Assembly (NCBI GenBank): GCA_030737835.1
Contig: CM060856.1
Location: 7,277,245 to 7,341,244, forward strand
DNA from: Acorus gramineus
Lineage: Eukaryota; Streptophyta; Magnoliopsida; Acorales; Acoraceae
Direction: 5' to 3'
DNA: 64,000 bases
This document shows, piece by piece, positions 38,363 through 51,685 of this stretch (the stretch's first letter is position 1; every line of letters starts with the position of its first letter). Position numbers and translations under genes: made by a program. The notes below the pieces were generated by a model that was not told the DNA's origin, searched no databases, and was given only the letters and a program-made list of their open reading frames with translations.

Positions 38363-39881
38363 GGAACCCTAGACGACGACCCCCTCTATCATTAGGGCGT
38401 CGGGGAAAGGAACGACAGACGAGCTTCCGAAACCCTATAAGTGTGGAAGCGAAGAGGATTCGAGGCAAAACTGGGACGATTTCGGGTTGGATTACAGGCT
38501 CCAATGCAGAGAGAGAGAGGAGCACGAATGTTCTCTTTTGGGATTCCGGACGGAATTTGGGATTCGTTGAATGAAAGGGGAGTAAAACCGTCATTTTGAT
38601 AACCGGGTATACTGGGTATCGTAGGTTGGGCGGTCTTTTCATACCGCTTCTTTCTTTCTTTCTCTTTTTTTTCTACGCTTTTTTTTCTCCCTTGAATCTA
38701 CATGGCATTTTTATGAGCACGTACAATTAATCGCAATATATTTTATTGTTTGCTTTTGGTGTGTTTGAAAACACGTTTTAAAAAATAATTTTTAATTTTA
38801 TAAACAGTGTTTTAAAATGTAATTAAAATAATTGTTTTTAATTAATCAAGAAATCACGTTTAACAGTTTTTTAGATGTTTTTTTTTTTGTTGTAATCATG
38901 ATGATAGTTTTTAATTAAATGAACTTATTTAATAACCTGTTTAAAGCTTCTAAATTTTAAAAAAACTAAAAGCAATCTAAAACAAGCTGTCAAACGAGGG
39001 TGTTAATTGAATTTACTTAAAATATGTTGTTTTCAAAAAATCAAAACAAAAGTGGATTATTGGTTCACATAGGACTGCGTAACATATTCCTTTAAAAACA
39101 TTTTTAAATTACATAGTTAATAGATGCTAGAATAAATTAAAGAGTGTTGTTGCACTCAGTTTTTTTTTTCAATTTAAAACACAGTCCTATACACTATGTT
39201 AAAAATACAGTGAAACATATACTTCATTCGATGTTGTATATACCACATTAAATATTTTTTACACTCATTAAAAATAGATTAATTTAACTCGAAATGAAGC
39301 GATATGCACTTTTTATCAAAACATATACCTCATTAGATAATATTTACTATTTAAAAAAAAATGAAAACCTGTGAGGTCTGAGTTTTGGTTGATGAATGTG
39401 ATTGGGTCTAACATTTTTCTAAATTAAATATATACATTTCCATTTTTTATAATAAATTATTATATATTAACATACTAACATAATATAATATATATACTAT
39501 ATAAAAGAATTTAATACTAAAAACTGGTTTTAAAACTGGTGTTTACCAAAAACTCTCTCTCCACATATTATAAAAAAATTAAAATTAAATTAAATATCTT
39601 TTATTTCTTTTTATAAGGTCGTCTCTGGATTGGGTTAGTTTTATCTACAAGGAGATGCACTCGATACTCTTCTACATTTACTTTTGCAAAGTACACGTTA
39701 TTACAATAGTATATACTCCATTATCATACTATCATCAAAATATTATTATATAAAAAATAATCTAAAAGTAATAGTTAAAATTTGTCCCCGTCAAAACAAA
39801 TTTCTAGTTCCGCCACTGTGTCCCTGATACATATACACCGACCAACACTGGAGGCAAGCATGCATGAGATCACTGACTCCC
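38363..39881. other. HUB1 upstream region and hydrolase 3' flank
   Basis: HUB1 promoter and leader lie in the first few hundred bases; the strand-minus leader has GA-rich tracts near 38,500. The rest is AT-rich with no gene. A possible degenerate MITE spans about 38,755-39,005 (gtgtttgaaaac against gctgtcaaacgag), not well supported. Confidence 0.4.
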
Positions 39882-42800
39882 TTACTCATCCTTCATCGAA
39901 CACTCGTGCCTCCGCCTCTGCCCGACCTCCACGAGCTGAGCGAGCAGCGCCTCACACACCTGGGAAGCGCTGGCCTCGCCCGGGTCATCACTCAGCGACG
40001 AGTACACCATCCACGCATGGTCCAGCTTCCGCTCCAGGCGGACCACAACCGAGCCTGGGACCTCCGCATCCCTCCGTGTGACGAGCCCGTCACTCTTCTC
40101 GCCGTACCTGACCTGCATGAGCTGGGCGCATGCAGCCATGGCGGCCGCCAAGGGCATGACCACGGGGAGCTTTGTGGATTGGCCGTTCGAGACTGCGGGG
40201 AGCTCGGCGTGGGCAACGTGGGAGAGGGTGGCAAGGACCGCTGGGGCTAGGCTGGCTTCGGTGTGGAATGACACGATGGGGAGCTCTGGCGGTAAGGGAT
40301 GCTTCGTCAAGAATTCTCGCCTTTTGTCGTATGTCAGGTCTTCCAGTGCTTGTAAGTCTCCCTGCATGGACACAAAGATGAATAGTGTGTTTCAATGGAG
40401 GCATAAGTCAAGTAAGTCTGGTCCAAAACGGAATTGCTTATTCTATAAAAATTCAGTTATGATAAATTGAGGGAATTATGCCTCCAGGAATGGCCACATT
40501 CTAAACGCCATTTATATAGGTGCTCAAGCAAAAGGAAAATAAAAATGGTTACCAAACTGACAATACGTTCATGAATTGCAATGTTGATTGAATGATGCAG
40601 CCGATAGAGCTGTTTTTTATGACAGATAACAAGTCCCAAATCAAAGAAAAAAAGATCAATCTTACTTAACCACCTCTTGACAAATAGGGGTACCCTTTTT
40701 TGTAAAACGACATTGGATTCAAGTCGGTACCCTTTTTTGTAAACAGACATTGGATTCAAGTCTTACTCCTGTTAATAAGAGAATTTTGGACCTGGGCAAA
40801 ATAAAAACCAAAAAATTACCTAACAAAAAAAAAAGTATCAAGGAAAAACAATGACCGTGCCATTTAATTAACCACATAACATATTGAAAATCGTTTTTTT
40901 CTTTTCTTTTCAAGTCACTCGAAATCTGACCCAAAAAATTATAGAGGTATATTGGCTAGGGGAAAAAAATGCATGGAATGATGTCATGCTGAAACTAAAT
41001 GAAGACTCAGCTGTTGAACGTAAGCAATGTTCAGCATTAGCATGGTAAAGATAATCCTACCTTGAGAACTTTGCATATCATAATTTCCATGATTTTTCGT
41101 AATTGAACATAGTCACCAAGCTGCCCTTCTCGCAGTATATCAGAAGCAATCGGACTACCTCCATAAGGACTTTGTGCTAATGCCAACCCAGCGACTTTAT
41201 CTTTCAAATCCGACCAGTACAAGGACAAAGCAGCCGCAGTGTCTACTCCCCCCTTACTATGTCCGAGAAGCAACACGCGTTTTTGAGAACCCCAATAAAT
41301 TTCTTCAATGTACTCTTTTATTTCTCTGGCATTTTTTTCGACTGAAGCCTGAACATTCAATGTTGCAGTATGGAAGACAAGGCGGGATGAAAATGAAATA
41401 AATGGAAGGAAAAAAAAGGATCAGCTACCTCACTATGTATCTTGGCTATATGACATGCCAGACCCATCTTTGAGAAGAACATTTTTGTGTTAACGAAATA
41501 TAGCGGTCCGTGGTTGCTAAAAAGACCTGCCAAATAAAAAAATTATCGGAAAATTATAGCAGAATCAAAGAACAGTTGGCAGAATCCTTAACACCAACGG
41601 AATCAAAAGAAAGAAATAAAGAAAAAAAGAAAGAGAAGACTCTTACCTGGAACCAACAAATATACCACTGAATCGGGCAATTTGTGCTCACCTTTTCTGA
41701 CACGAAAGAAAATTATAAATCAGATTGGACGAACCTCAATATTATGTATATCATGAAAATAAAATCAGGTTTTATTTAATGAATCTCATTCCGAAGATCT
41801 GTCGGCTTAGTCAGATATTGGTAATTGTACCTAACATTGCCAAGCAATTCCATGAATCTTTTAGTACCATCTTCAACTGGAGGCATGCCTGGTGAATGTT
41901 GGAGCCAACCTATATCATCTGCTGATCCACGGACGGTCCTTCGTGCACGAGAAATCAGGCTGTAAATTACAAAATTATTTAAACAGTATAAGAAACAGAA
42001 GCAAAAGTTAAAACATGCAATCTTGAATCACACACCTCTTTTTCTCAATTCACTGCACGAACATCACCGCACAACTTTTATGACTTCATTTGACATACCG
42101 CCAAATGCTCTCACAGTCATATATAGTACAAAAAAATTCAGGCATTATGTCTAAAGTATAATTTCATACACATCACACATCTTAGCCTAGCCTACATGTG
42201 GTTTTCACTGTGTCAAGCATTTCAACGCGCTCTCAAAATAAGACCAGATATCTATGGGAGTGGAACATTGTCTATACTATCAGTACTTTTAAGCCCCATA
42301 AATGCTGTTACTTCCCTATAACTATGAAAGCTATGCCATATTATACAGTGAAGTTTGGCAGTAATCAGTTGGTCAATTGCTCATCTATGTCCTGCAAGTT
42401 ACTCTAATTAATTCAAATTATATCTAGAGGGAGAGATAAGAGATGTATGACTAGCAATCAGGCACAGAAAATGGTCATTTAAGCTGTTTCCCTTCAATAA
42501 TAGTTAGTCGTTTACAGTGCTTCAAACTTTCCACTTACTAAATTCCCGAATAAACAAACCTCAATTTGTACATCAAGCTATTAATTTATAAAAAAAAATT
42601 ATAACAATCTTCATTTCACTTTTTGAAGCCAAGGTTTGAAGACATTGAACTGCATATGCAAGTGGAGCTACAAAAGAAATACTTTTTTTATGGGGGAGAG
42701 AGGAAAAGAAAACGTTCTTCGGACTTTCATATCTTAATATGAAATTTCAAGAAAAGGTTACAACAGCGACATATGCAAGTTACCCTATGTCAAATATCAG

Positions 42801-45800
42801 TATGATCATCACCCATTATATCAAACCCAGAAAATGCAGAGAGAAAATTAGAGATGCCATTGGCCCAACAAGAAATTAATCAAAAAATTCTTTAGAAGAA
42901 AAAAACATTGGAATCCCAAAGTAGCTCGCAGACAGTGGAATAAATTATTTTCAGATTTGAATCCACAACATCAGAAGATTTTAAAATATATATATTCCAT
43001 GGCCTGCAGCAACCATAAATGCCCATCATTGCTTTAAAACAGTTGCAATAAATATTTTATTTCCAAACCCATTCAAAATAATAGTCTGAATACCAACAAG
43101 CATGTCATGTATATAATGCCTAAACATTTTAATATTCATACCCTTGAAAAATTGAAAATCCATTCTGGGTATTTTGAGTTGATTGCACAACTTGATTGCT
43201 GTCCTGAGAGGAGCTTCGGGTTGATCTCCTCCTGTTTTCATTGTCCAAAGAGGGACCTGCACTCACATCAGAAACAGACTCCGAAATTTGAGACCACCTC
43301 CCAGACGAAGACGTATGATCACTAGAGCTAGAGCTTGTCACATGTTCGGAGGATAATGTTTTCATTTCCTGCTCCCTCAAGTTATCATATCGAGGCACAG
43401 ATTCATCTGCAAAAATTGGCAGTTCAAGGGTAAAGTCACATAGAGGAATAAATATAAGTGAGATGAAACACAATGCAGTCCAGCAGTGCAGCAATTCTCA
43501 GAATGCACCATGTGCTGATTAAATTCAGGTTCTAAAATATATTATCTAATTTAATGTGGATGTAATGGAGACGAAAATGACATCATAATTATAGATTTGG
43601 AAGATGAAATCCAGATAATATGATGAAGAAATAATCTCAGATATGTCGATAAATATAAAACAAAAGGTACACAAGCAAATCACAAAACAGAATTCACGCA
43701 GTGGACTGACCAGCAAGACCAGTGAAACATTGACTAAAGTATGATGTTGTCTGTGAAAGATACGAAGCAGCTTCGCTGAGAGCTGGGATGGATGTAAAAA
43801 GTTGAGGGGCAAGCCCACCATCTCCTGAACTATCATTCTGAACAAAACAGAAGCACCAGTTAGAAATTATGAGTGGTGAAAGCAGCTAAAATGATGAACA
43901 AAAATCTAATTTTTAATATCAAAAGTATTCCAATTTTATAAAATGCAGTTAAAATAAATTTTAAAACCATACTACTCGAGGTTCAAAGAAATATAGAATG
44001 TGTTATCATAAAATAAATAAAAAAACTCATAAATTGCATAGAAAAGTAAGTCATTAAAATATCCTCTCCTTCAAGCTCTCACAGCCACCACATAGTCAAT
44101 GCCATGGCTGAACACTAGGCCAAGTCTGAAGCTAGGAGAGCTTTTATGCTGGTTATGATGGGATAATTCAAAAAATTCCTTGTTTTGTTTGTGCGAACTA
44201 CTCTAATTCTTTCACTATTTTTCCGTGCATGTAAATAACTTCCTATATGTAAATTTACATTACTAACAGAAGAAACTGTGCAAATAATCTGTTAAAAGTT
44301 TACATATAACTATGTCAAAACCATTCACAAAGAAAATCACTATCATAATAAGTACAGATTCATGTGAAATAGGGTGAAGAGGAAACGAGTTCTTAGTTTG
44401 GGTCTATTTCCAAGTCAACTATAAATGGTTAGTCAAAATAGGTCAGAAACTTAAGGCCCCAAGATACAAGATCACCGAACATGGACAAAAACAAGGGTTT
44501 GGCATGACGGATGTGCTTGGAGGTTCTACTCCCACACTGCTTCCAACGTAAAGGCCAACAACCATCCATAAAAACATCATCCAAATCTGCTGTTATTAAA
44601 GAAAACCTGGACACTTGCCATCTCCCATCAAGATTAAAAGGTCTGCCTCATATGTAGGTAGATAGATGAGGCATAAAAAGTGCAACTGCAGGGTCACCAA
44701 TGGATGCTCTCAATGTGGCAAGTCAGACTATCTCCTCGTAATTGCCCCCTCCATTTTAAACCTAACCTGCCGATGGTCAGGTTGATAAGGGCAGTTCCAG
44801 GTCAACCATGATTTTCCCTGACAAGAACCCGACTTTGTCAATATTACTTTTTATGCATATTTTTTAATCAATTATTCCTAAGATAAATATTAAGCGTGAA
44901 AAAATGACACAAGCCTAAAGTGGCTAGTTGGCCTAAGAAACCATGCTAAGGACCTGCCTAGGTTTGGTTCCATGTTCAGTTCTCACTTCTCACATGCTGC
45001 AAAACCTTGTTGCAACACTTCACAAAAAAAGGGTTAAATCAGGTCTTGAGCCTCCGTCAAGCTGGGTCCACTTCAACCCAAATCCGACACAAACCCGACC
45101 CATTGACAAGCCTAGTTCTACCTCAGGGTGAAGGAATTTTTTTGTAATTAAGTGAGGGAATCCTTGATTCTGCTCACACTTTTGCTCATCCATCCCTCTT
45201 GTCTTCCAACGCACTCTTCAAGCCCTTCTGGCCTACTCTGCATCTCCCTCATTTCTAATTCAAATATGAACACCACTGCCAATGGATCTCCAAAATCTGG
45301 ATCCTCATAGGAAGCAAGAGTGGATCTCACAATGACTTTCGAAGCTTAATGCATCAGTCTGCTGAGCTGGGGGGGCGGCTATCTTGGGTAGTCAATTTGC
45401 AGTGGCAGAATTTGCTTAGGTATAAGCATCGAGTGCAAGCTCTCCACATAGAGACAATGTTTCTTATCCTTGGACGATAAGATTATTGAAATTCTACTCC
45501 CATTTCTATGACTCATAATTCATGGTTTTCTTTTTGGTTCAGAATTCTGTCAAAATGGCAGTGCAAATTGATTCTTCAGGTGCTTTCTGTGGAATATATG
45601 TTGAGCTTGGATATTGCAATGGGATAAGGTGGTTTGCCCCCCTTTGTATGGAGCTTGAGTGCCCATGACACTAAAAATATTGAGTTTATCAAAAAATAAT
45701 GATAGTTCATTGGGCTCAATTTGGAATCCAAAATCATTGGTAGACCAACACGTGAAAAAAAAAAGAAGGATTTTGCTCAATCATCCACAACTTCACTGAT

Positions 45801-46182
45801 CATCTGTCAATTACATGTTTTTGGCTCAAACATCAGTGATAATGAATCCTTGTACAAATTTTCATTCTCTCCACCATCAGCAATAACTCATATTCATATA
45901 TCTAAAATTGCCAAAAATGCTCTCAATGATGCAATATCCAACCGAAAAAATGGCATGCATGCTCAAAACAGATCATACATTGTACAACTCAACAAGACCA
46001 CGTTCCCCACATTCTACTACTCTTAATTCTATACTCAAGAACTGATCATCATCTGTCAAATGTGAATCACAAATGCTACATACATTTTAATCATTGTTAA
46101 CACTTACCACCGAAGAAGTGGTCGGTTCTCCATTCCTCAAAGGTCCAGACTCCATGTTCGGGGCAAAGAACCTGACAACCAT
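39882..46182 (-). CDS. Plant alpha/beta-hydrolase, lipase-like, GHSKGG type
   Basis: Eight exons (minus): 46182-46108, 43837-43711, 43406-43142, 41959-41831, 41696-41647, 41526-41429, 41348-41061, 40361-39882. They total 1512 bp, 503 aa. A 5'-UTR exon probably ends at 46553 (cttcag followed by gtaaga), so the first intron precedes the ATG. The N-terminal third is low-complexity and serine-rich (about 80-140). The hydrolase core runs from LPDSVVYLLVPGLFSNHGP (about 205) to near the end. The nucleophile elbow GHSKGG places Ser at about 279; EKSDGLV gives Asp at about 435 and LDHAWM gives His at about 459, a complete triad. This matches a conserved plant family of uncharacterised hydrolases; the substrate is unknown. 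No transmembrane helix or clear signal peptide was seen. The C-terminus is charged (RRRHE). Confidence 0.93.
40689..40762. repeat. 37-bp tandem duplication in the last hydrolase intron
   Basis: The unit ggtacccttttttgtaaa with its following cattggattcaagtc occurs twice, 37 bp apart, with two or three mismatches. It is intronic. Confidence 0.85.
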
Positions 46183-46901
46183 GTCAATAAAAAGGTCAGC
46201 GTTCATTGAATGTCCCCGCGATCAGATTCTCGTAAAATTCATTGTTCGATTAAATTTTTTAAAAAAAGTTCAAACCCATTCATTCAACGCATCCAAAATT
46301 CTCAGAAACTAAAATCGGCACAGTTTTCTTTTAAATCCATCCACACCATTCAATTATATGGATTCAATCGATTCAATACAACAGCAAATTATTTTACGAA
46401 TGATTCAATTTTATGAACTTATGAATTGCGGAATTCGATGCGACTGAAAGAAAACCAAATTGGGGGCTTTTGCCAATTAGAACCGAAAACTACCAAAAAT
46501 ATCCATGTTTTCTCAAAATCGAATTCACTGAAGAGAAATTTAGACGTCTTACCTGAAGAAATATCGATTGGGGAGATAATCAAATCTTTGAATATTATAA
46601 AAAATTGAAATTCGATGAGAATGGCTGAAACAGTTGTTTGAGTTTCGGACGTTTTTAGAGGGATTTACAGGACGAAAAGTCTGGAAAGCGTGGGAACCCT
46701 GTAAACGACGCTTGATGAACACGTGGGTGATTTTGGACGGTTAGATCAGTAGATTTTCGATTTTTCGAGGAAAATATTACCGTCCAATACGTATATTCAT
46801 GCGGGTAAAATGGATTTAGACCCCCTAAAGTTTTCAAAATCTACATAAACATTCCCTAAAGTTTAAAAACATGCACTTACACCCCCTGCCATTATATTTT
46901 T

Positions 46902-47220
46902 GGGATTTTAGTTTTAAGTCCCCGCAAACCATCATATTTAGTGATCGATCCCTCCCTTCTTCGTATTTAGGTTTTAGTCCCCAGATTTAAATGATAGTTC
47001 CTTTTTAGTCCCTGAGAGGGACCTATCCATAAATTATTTAATTTATTTTTTAATCCCTGAGAGGAACATATCCATAAATTATTTAATTTATTTTTTAATC
47101 CCTGTGAGGGACCTATCCATGAATTATCCTTTAAATCGGGGGACTAAAACCTAAATACGAAGAAGGGAGGGATCGATCACTAAATATGATGGTTTGTGAG
47201 GACTTAAAACTAAAAATCCC
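46902..47220. mobile_element. Foldback Mutator-type MITE, perfect 9-bp duplication
   Basis: The target duplication tatattttt is identical at 46893-46901 and 47221-47229. Ends are gggattttagttttaagtcc and its near-perfect complement. The arms extend about 90 bp, with words gatcgatccctcccttctt on one side and the complement on the other. The loop has repeated gagaggga-type words. No coding content. Confidence 0.92.
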
Positions 47221-47469
47221 TATATTTTTTCCATTAAGATGTGATAAAAGTAATTTAAATTACTGTTTTACCCTTAACTATCTAAATATCCATAGTAAAA
47301 ATCAATTAATTAATTCTAGATATACTTTATGAAAATCAACTTATACAATAATTAATTCTTCAAATACATCTTAATGCATTTTTGTGAGAATTAAATTACA
47401 TAATAATTAATTACAAGGTGAAAAAAACCTACCAAAAAAAAGTGAAAACATTATAAAGATTTAATTAAA

Positions 47470-47925
47470 GAAATTTTTAGTTTTAAGTCCCTCTAAACAT
47501 GTCTATTTAGGGATCGGTCCCTCACTTCTTGATATTTATTTTTTAGTCCCCATATTCAACCGCCTATTTGGTTTTAGTCCCTCCGTCAAACGTCCGTCCA
47601 TACACCGTTAATTTGTGAAATAAAATTTTATTTTTTAGTCCCCATAAACTATGTTATTTAGTTATCAGTCCATCTAAACTATGTTATTTAGTGATTGGTC
47701 CCTGTAAAATATGAAGAAGGGAGGGAATAATTACTAAATAACATAGTTTACAGGGACTTAAAAATAAATTATATTTCACAAATTAACAGTGTATGGACGG
47801 ACGTTTGACGGAGGGACTAAAAACCAAATATACGGTTGAATATGGGGACTAAAAAAGAAATATCAAGAAGTGAGGGACTGATCCCTAAATATACATGTTT
47901 ACAGAGACTTAAAAATAAAAATCCC
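47470..47925. mobile_element. Related foldback MITE, longer arms
   Basis: The left end (gaaatttttagttttaagtcc) and the complement of the right end (gggatttttatttttaagtc) belong to the same family as the 319-bp element at 46902. Flanks ttaattaaa and tatattaaa match at seven of nine positions. The arms include cgtccgtccatacaccgtt and its complement, so the RNA would fold into a long hairpin. Confidence 0.8.
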
Positions 47926-48415
47926 TATATTAAAATGGTAAAATCGTACTTTTATCTCATCTTAATAAAAAATCAAATTGTAGAGGGGTGTAATTGCATA
48001 TTTTTAAACTATAGGGGGTGTTTCTGTAGGTTTAAATAACTTTAGGGGGTCCAAACGCATTTTACCTTTTTTTTTTTTTTTTTGTTAATAAATCTTAAAA
48101 ATCAAAATGAAAAATTAATTAGAGGTCCCTGTAATCACCTATCTATTATTTTTAGATCCCTAAAACTTTTCAAGTTCTTTTAAATCCCTCGTATAGTGAA
48201 AAAAATTTAGGTCCCTCCAGCCGGTCGTTGTTCAAAAATATCAAAAATGCACTCTGCCTAATTATTTTAGTACACTGTTAACACTCATCAATACATTGTT
48301 AACATTCCCGAATACATTGTTAACCTTCACATAATTTGTCCTCCTTCCAATTATTTCAGTACACTCTAAACACTCTTCAGTACATTGTTAAGTATCTTTA
48401 GTACACTGTTAACAC

Positions 48416-51400
48416 CAGTGTTCTGATATGCGGGATGCGGTTTCCGTGCGGCTAGGGTACCGCACAGAGTATATGCAGTATGCGGGAGTATATGCGGGAG
48501 TATATGCGGTTCTATAATTTTTTATTAATAAAAATTAAAAAATGAATTATTCTATAGTGATTATTTATAAACAAGAGTTAACAAGCTAATATCATAAATT
48601 TAAATAAATCTAACCTTTTATGTCAATAATCCAAAGGAGTTGTAAAATAATATCCTGCAACAATGAACAATCCATTCAATAATTTAGTAGAAACACGGTG
48701 GCACCTATAATACAATAAAAATGCATAAATTAGATATATAAGTCTATTTAACCATAAGTATTCAATTCAAATGACATGCACAAACACAATTTAGCAATGA
48801 AACATGATCACATATTCACATGAGACATGAAAGTGATGAAACATTTAAACATAAAACAAAGTAGAATATAGTTCACATAAGTACATAACATAATAAAACA
48901 AAAGTTCACACAAATACACAATCAGTCTACAAATAAAACAATATAAATTAGTCCGATTCCCATTCAATACTAGCATTAGAGACATCATCATCAGTCTCAT
49001 CATCAGGGATGTCATCAATCTCATCTAACTCATGCATGTCCTCATCAATATCAAGCAATCGTGATGAAGTAGACGTGGAAGGCTCTCCTCTTCCTGTCAG
49101 TCCAGATTCAGGGAAGACCTCCTCCTCTGCATCCTTTTCAGCAATCCACTTGTAAGCATGAGCACGATCTTTCGAAGAAAGAGGATCTTTACCACTTTGG
49201 GCCCTTTCTTTCTTTCGATCCATGAGCTTGGCATTGAATTGAACATATACCAAGTCATTTAACTTTTAGACTTCAAGTCTATTTCTTTTCTTTGAATGAA
49301 TCTGTAAATAAAATATAGTAAATTCATAATCAATAAAAAGTTGTAAATTTGTAAAAAAGTGAATAGCAAAATAAAAATAAATTACCCCCTCAAAAGAACT
49401 CCAGTTTCTCTCACACCCAGAAGAAGATGCAGTGAGATTCAATATTTTGCAAGCCATTAATTGCAAATGCGGTGTATCCAATCCATGCACGTCCCACCAG
49501 TTAGCTACACAATAAGATTTCAAGTGTTAACAAAGTACATGAGCATTTAAATAAATGTAGAAAGCAAATAATATATTATTCACAATTAAATATTTATTAC
49601 CAGGATTGTAGTCATCATTGTTAATGGATCGTTGCAACACAGCTAATGGCTTTCCAAAGAGTCCATCGGCATTCTTATATGCAATCAATTCTTTCCTTGT
49701 AATTACATCTTGAATTTCCAAGGCAGGGTAGAAAATCTCAATGCATTCCCGCAAATGACTCTTCAATTCCCTGTTGCTTTCAATGAAAGTACGGTCTCTA
49801 AAAAAGTAGTAGGGGTTGAGATAATAAGCTGCACAATGAAGAGGACCATCTAATCTTCCTTTTGACTTCGAGATAATAGGAGCAATAAAAGGCATGTAAG
49901 ATGATTCAACATCCTTAAACAATTCCATTATCTCCTTTTTAGCTTCCTCAAGACCACCATATACAAAACCCATTGAAGGTCTCTGTTCACCATCTACAAT
50001 GCGAAGGAGATGACACAAAGGTGCAAAGATTTTAATGGCCAATGCAACTTGATTCCAAAAACTTGGACTTATCACAATATCTGATGCCTTTTGCCCTTTC
50101 CTTGTGTGATACCACTTGCAATCCCTCCATTCTTCAGAAGTAAACATCAATCTAAGTTTATCCTTCTTTGAATATATACTCTCTAAGGAAAGAAACATAG
50201 TGGCAAATCTTGTGGCTCCAGGTCTCACAATTTCTCCTTTTTCGGTAAAGCGGCGCATCATACTCAAGATCTTCGTGTGGCTATAAATGAAAGTAGCAAC
50301 AGTTCTAGCCTTCTCCACGGCACTATTTACCTTTGGTTCTTTGCCAATTTCCTCGAGAAACCAACAGATTGGTGACCATCATTCAGCATGGAGGTTTCAA
50401 ATCTCAAGGCATTAAAATTGATAATTATGGAGCTTAATTTAATTGCTTTAGTTTGTGAACAATGTTGGAGCTCCTTTAGAATAGTATTTGCATGTTTATC
50501 AGTGTGACTCCTTTGTTACATTTCTTCCTAAAGCAGTACTTATTTTTGAAAAAAAGGTGAGAGCTCACTGCCTGTATTTAAAATAAATAGCAATGGAAAA
50601 CTCAGGAACATAGGCCTTAGCTCCAACAAAACAAGTTAGAAAACCAAGCAGATAGGTGAGATATGTGATATGTCCAAGAAATTTATACAAACTTAGGATT
50701 AACCCAAATTCAGCAAACTACCTATTTACCTCAAAACCCCCACCCCAACAACAAATAAGAATTAGAAATATCCACTCTTCTCTGGAGAAGTCCAATGTTT
50801 AAAATTAAAAGGATGCTTTTACCCCATTCTTTTTGGGTCCCAAAAACGTGAATCAACATTATCAAATTCTTGCTTGTCACTACCTACTCTGCTTCAGTGG
50901 AATGTGATAGAGGAGTGACAATGCAAACACCAATATTATACACCATCAAGCAAAGAAAGTAAAATCAGTACATCTTAACATGTAAAAGAGGGAGTTAGAT
51001 CACCGATTCACCCCGTGAAGGAGGCCAGACCGCTAGAGGAGTCGCTGGCTCGCGCCGGACCGCCAGAGGAGTCGCTGGCTCGCTGCGTGAAGGAGGCCGG
51101 AGTCGCCGGACCGCCAGAGGAGTCGCCGGCCGGAGTCGAAGAAGAAGAAATCTTGAAGAAGTCTCGCCTGCGTGGATTCGGCGATTCGGCGTTGAAGAAG
51201 TCCCGAGGAAGAAGAAGTATTGAAGAAGAAGAAAACTAGGGCAGGTCGAGCCGTCGAGGGATTCAAGGTCGAGGGATTTTGTTTTTTGTTTTTAGTGCTA
51301 AACGGGTTGACCCGTTTAGCACTCCTATTACTGTGCGCCCGCTTAAGCGGACGCATAAGCGGGATCGGGCCGCATATGCGGGCCCGACCCGCATAGCCCC

Positions 51401-51487
51401 GCCTAATGCCCCAGGCGGTTCGGTCGAGTGACCGAACCGCACGTGCGGCCGCATATGCGGCCGCACGGGGCGCATTTCCGAACACTG
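48416..51487. mobile_element. hAT transposon, internally deleted
   Basis: Ends are cagtgttctgatatgcg and the complement cagtgttcggaaatgcg. Flanks are ttaacac on the left and ttagcac on the right, a near-identical 7-8-bp target duplication as in hAT elements. Subterminal regions of 100-200 bp at both ends are crowded with the hexamer atgcgg or its complement, likely transposase-binding sites. A decayed transposase lies on the minus strand (48948-50390). GC-rich tandem words (ccagaggagtcgc) at 51,020-51,140 mark the 5' side. Confidence 0.85.
48948..50390 (-). pseudogene. hAT transposase, decayed C-terminal two-thirds
   Basis: Frames on the minus strand read as the hAT core: WFLEEIGKEPKVNSAVEKA, then TFIYSHTKILSMMRRFT, RPGATRFATMFLSLES and PLHCAAYYLNPYYFF (exon down to 49601). 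The next exon (about 49504-49386) gives the hAT dimerisation motif WWDVHG...LTASSSGCERNWSSFEG. A last exon (about 49301-48948) ends in an acidic tail. The N-terminal BED finger and the first catalytic part are missing; a stop stands just before WSPICWF, and another interrupts the last exon (RLEV stop KLNDLV). It is a relic, not an active transposase. Confidence 0.85.
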
Positions 51488-51685
51488 TTAGCACTCATTA
51501 ATACATTGTTACATTATTAAGCAATGGCATTTTTGGTATTTTAAAATGACATTCGGCTGGAGGGACCTAAAGATAATTTTTCTTCGTCTTAGGGACCTAA
51601 AAAAACTTAAAAATTTTAAAGAACTTAAAAATAATAAATAAGTGATCACATGGCCCTCTAATTAATTTTTTCAAATCAAAATCTA

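Larger units (their letters stand above)
46804..48066. mobile_element. Composite TIR element with two nested foldback elements
   Basis: The outer ends, ggtaaaatggatttagacc and the complement ggtaaaatgcgtttggacc, start arms of about 95 bp that stay alignable (shared word ccccctaaagtt). The left arm is broken by the foldback element at 46902-47220 and resumes at about 47,230 (ccattaagatgtgataaaag), matching the complement of the right arm beyond its own foldback at 47470-47925. No ORF is significant. Target duplication of the outer element is not visible. Confidence 0.75.
48095..51685. mobile_element. TIR element split by a hAT insertion
   Basis: The left end (ttaattagaggtccctg...) and the complement of the right end (ttaattagagggccatg...) form arms of about 180 bp. 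Both arms contain aggtccctccagcc or its complement. The hAT element at 48416-51487 lies between them, in a spacer rich in the words tacactgttaacactc. Exact outer edges are uncertain because of A/T-rich flanks. Confidence 0.6.

Noticed and set aside
38755-39005. MITE between HUB1 and the hydrolase gene
   Set aside because: The putative ends match poorly and no target duplication is visible.
39782-40470. Overlapping plus-strand frames opposite the last hydrolase exon
   Set aside because: Antisense shadows of a GC-rich exon with clear hydrolase motifs on the minus strand.
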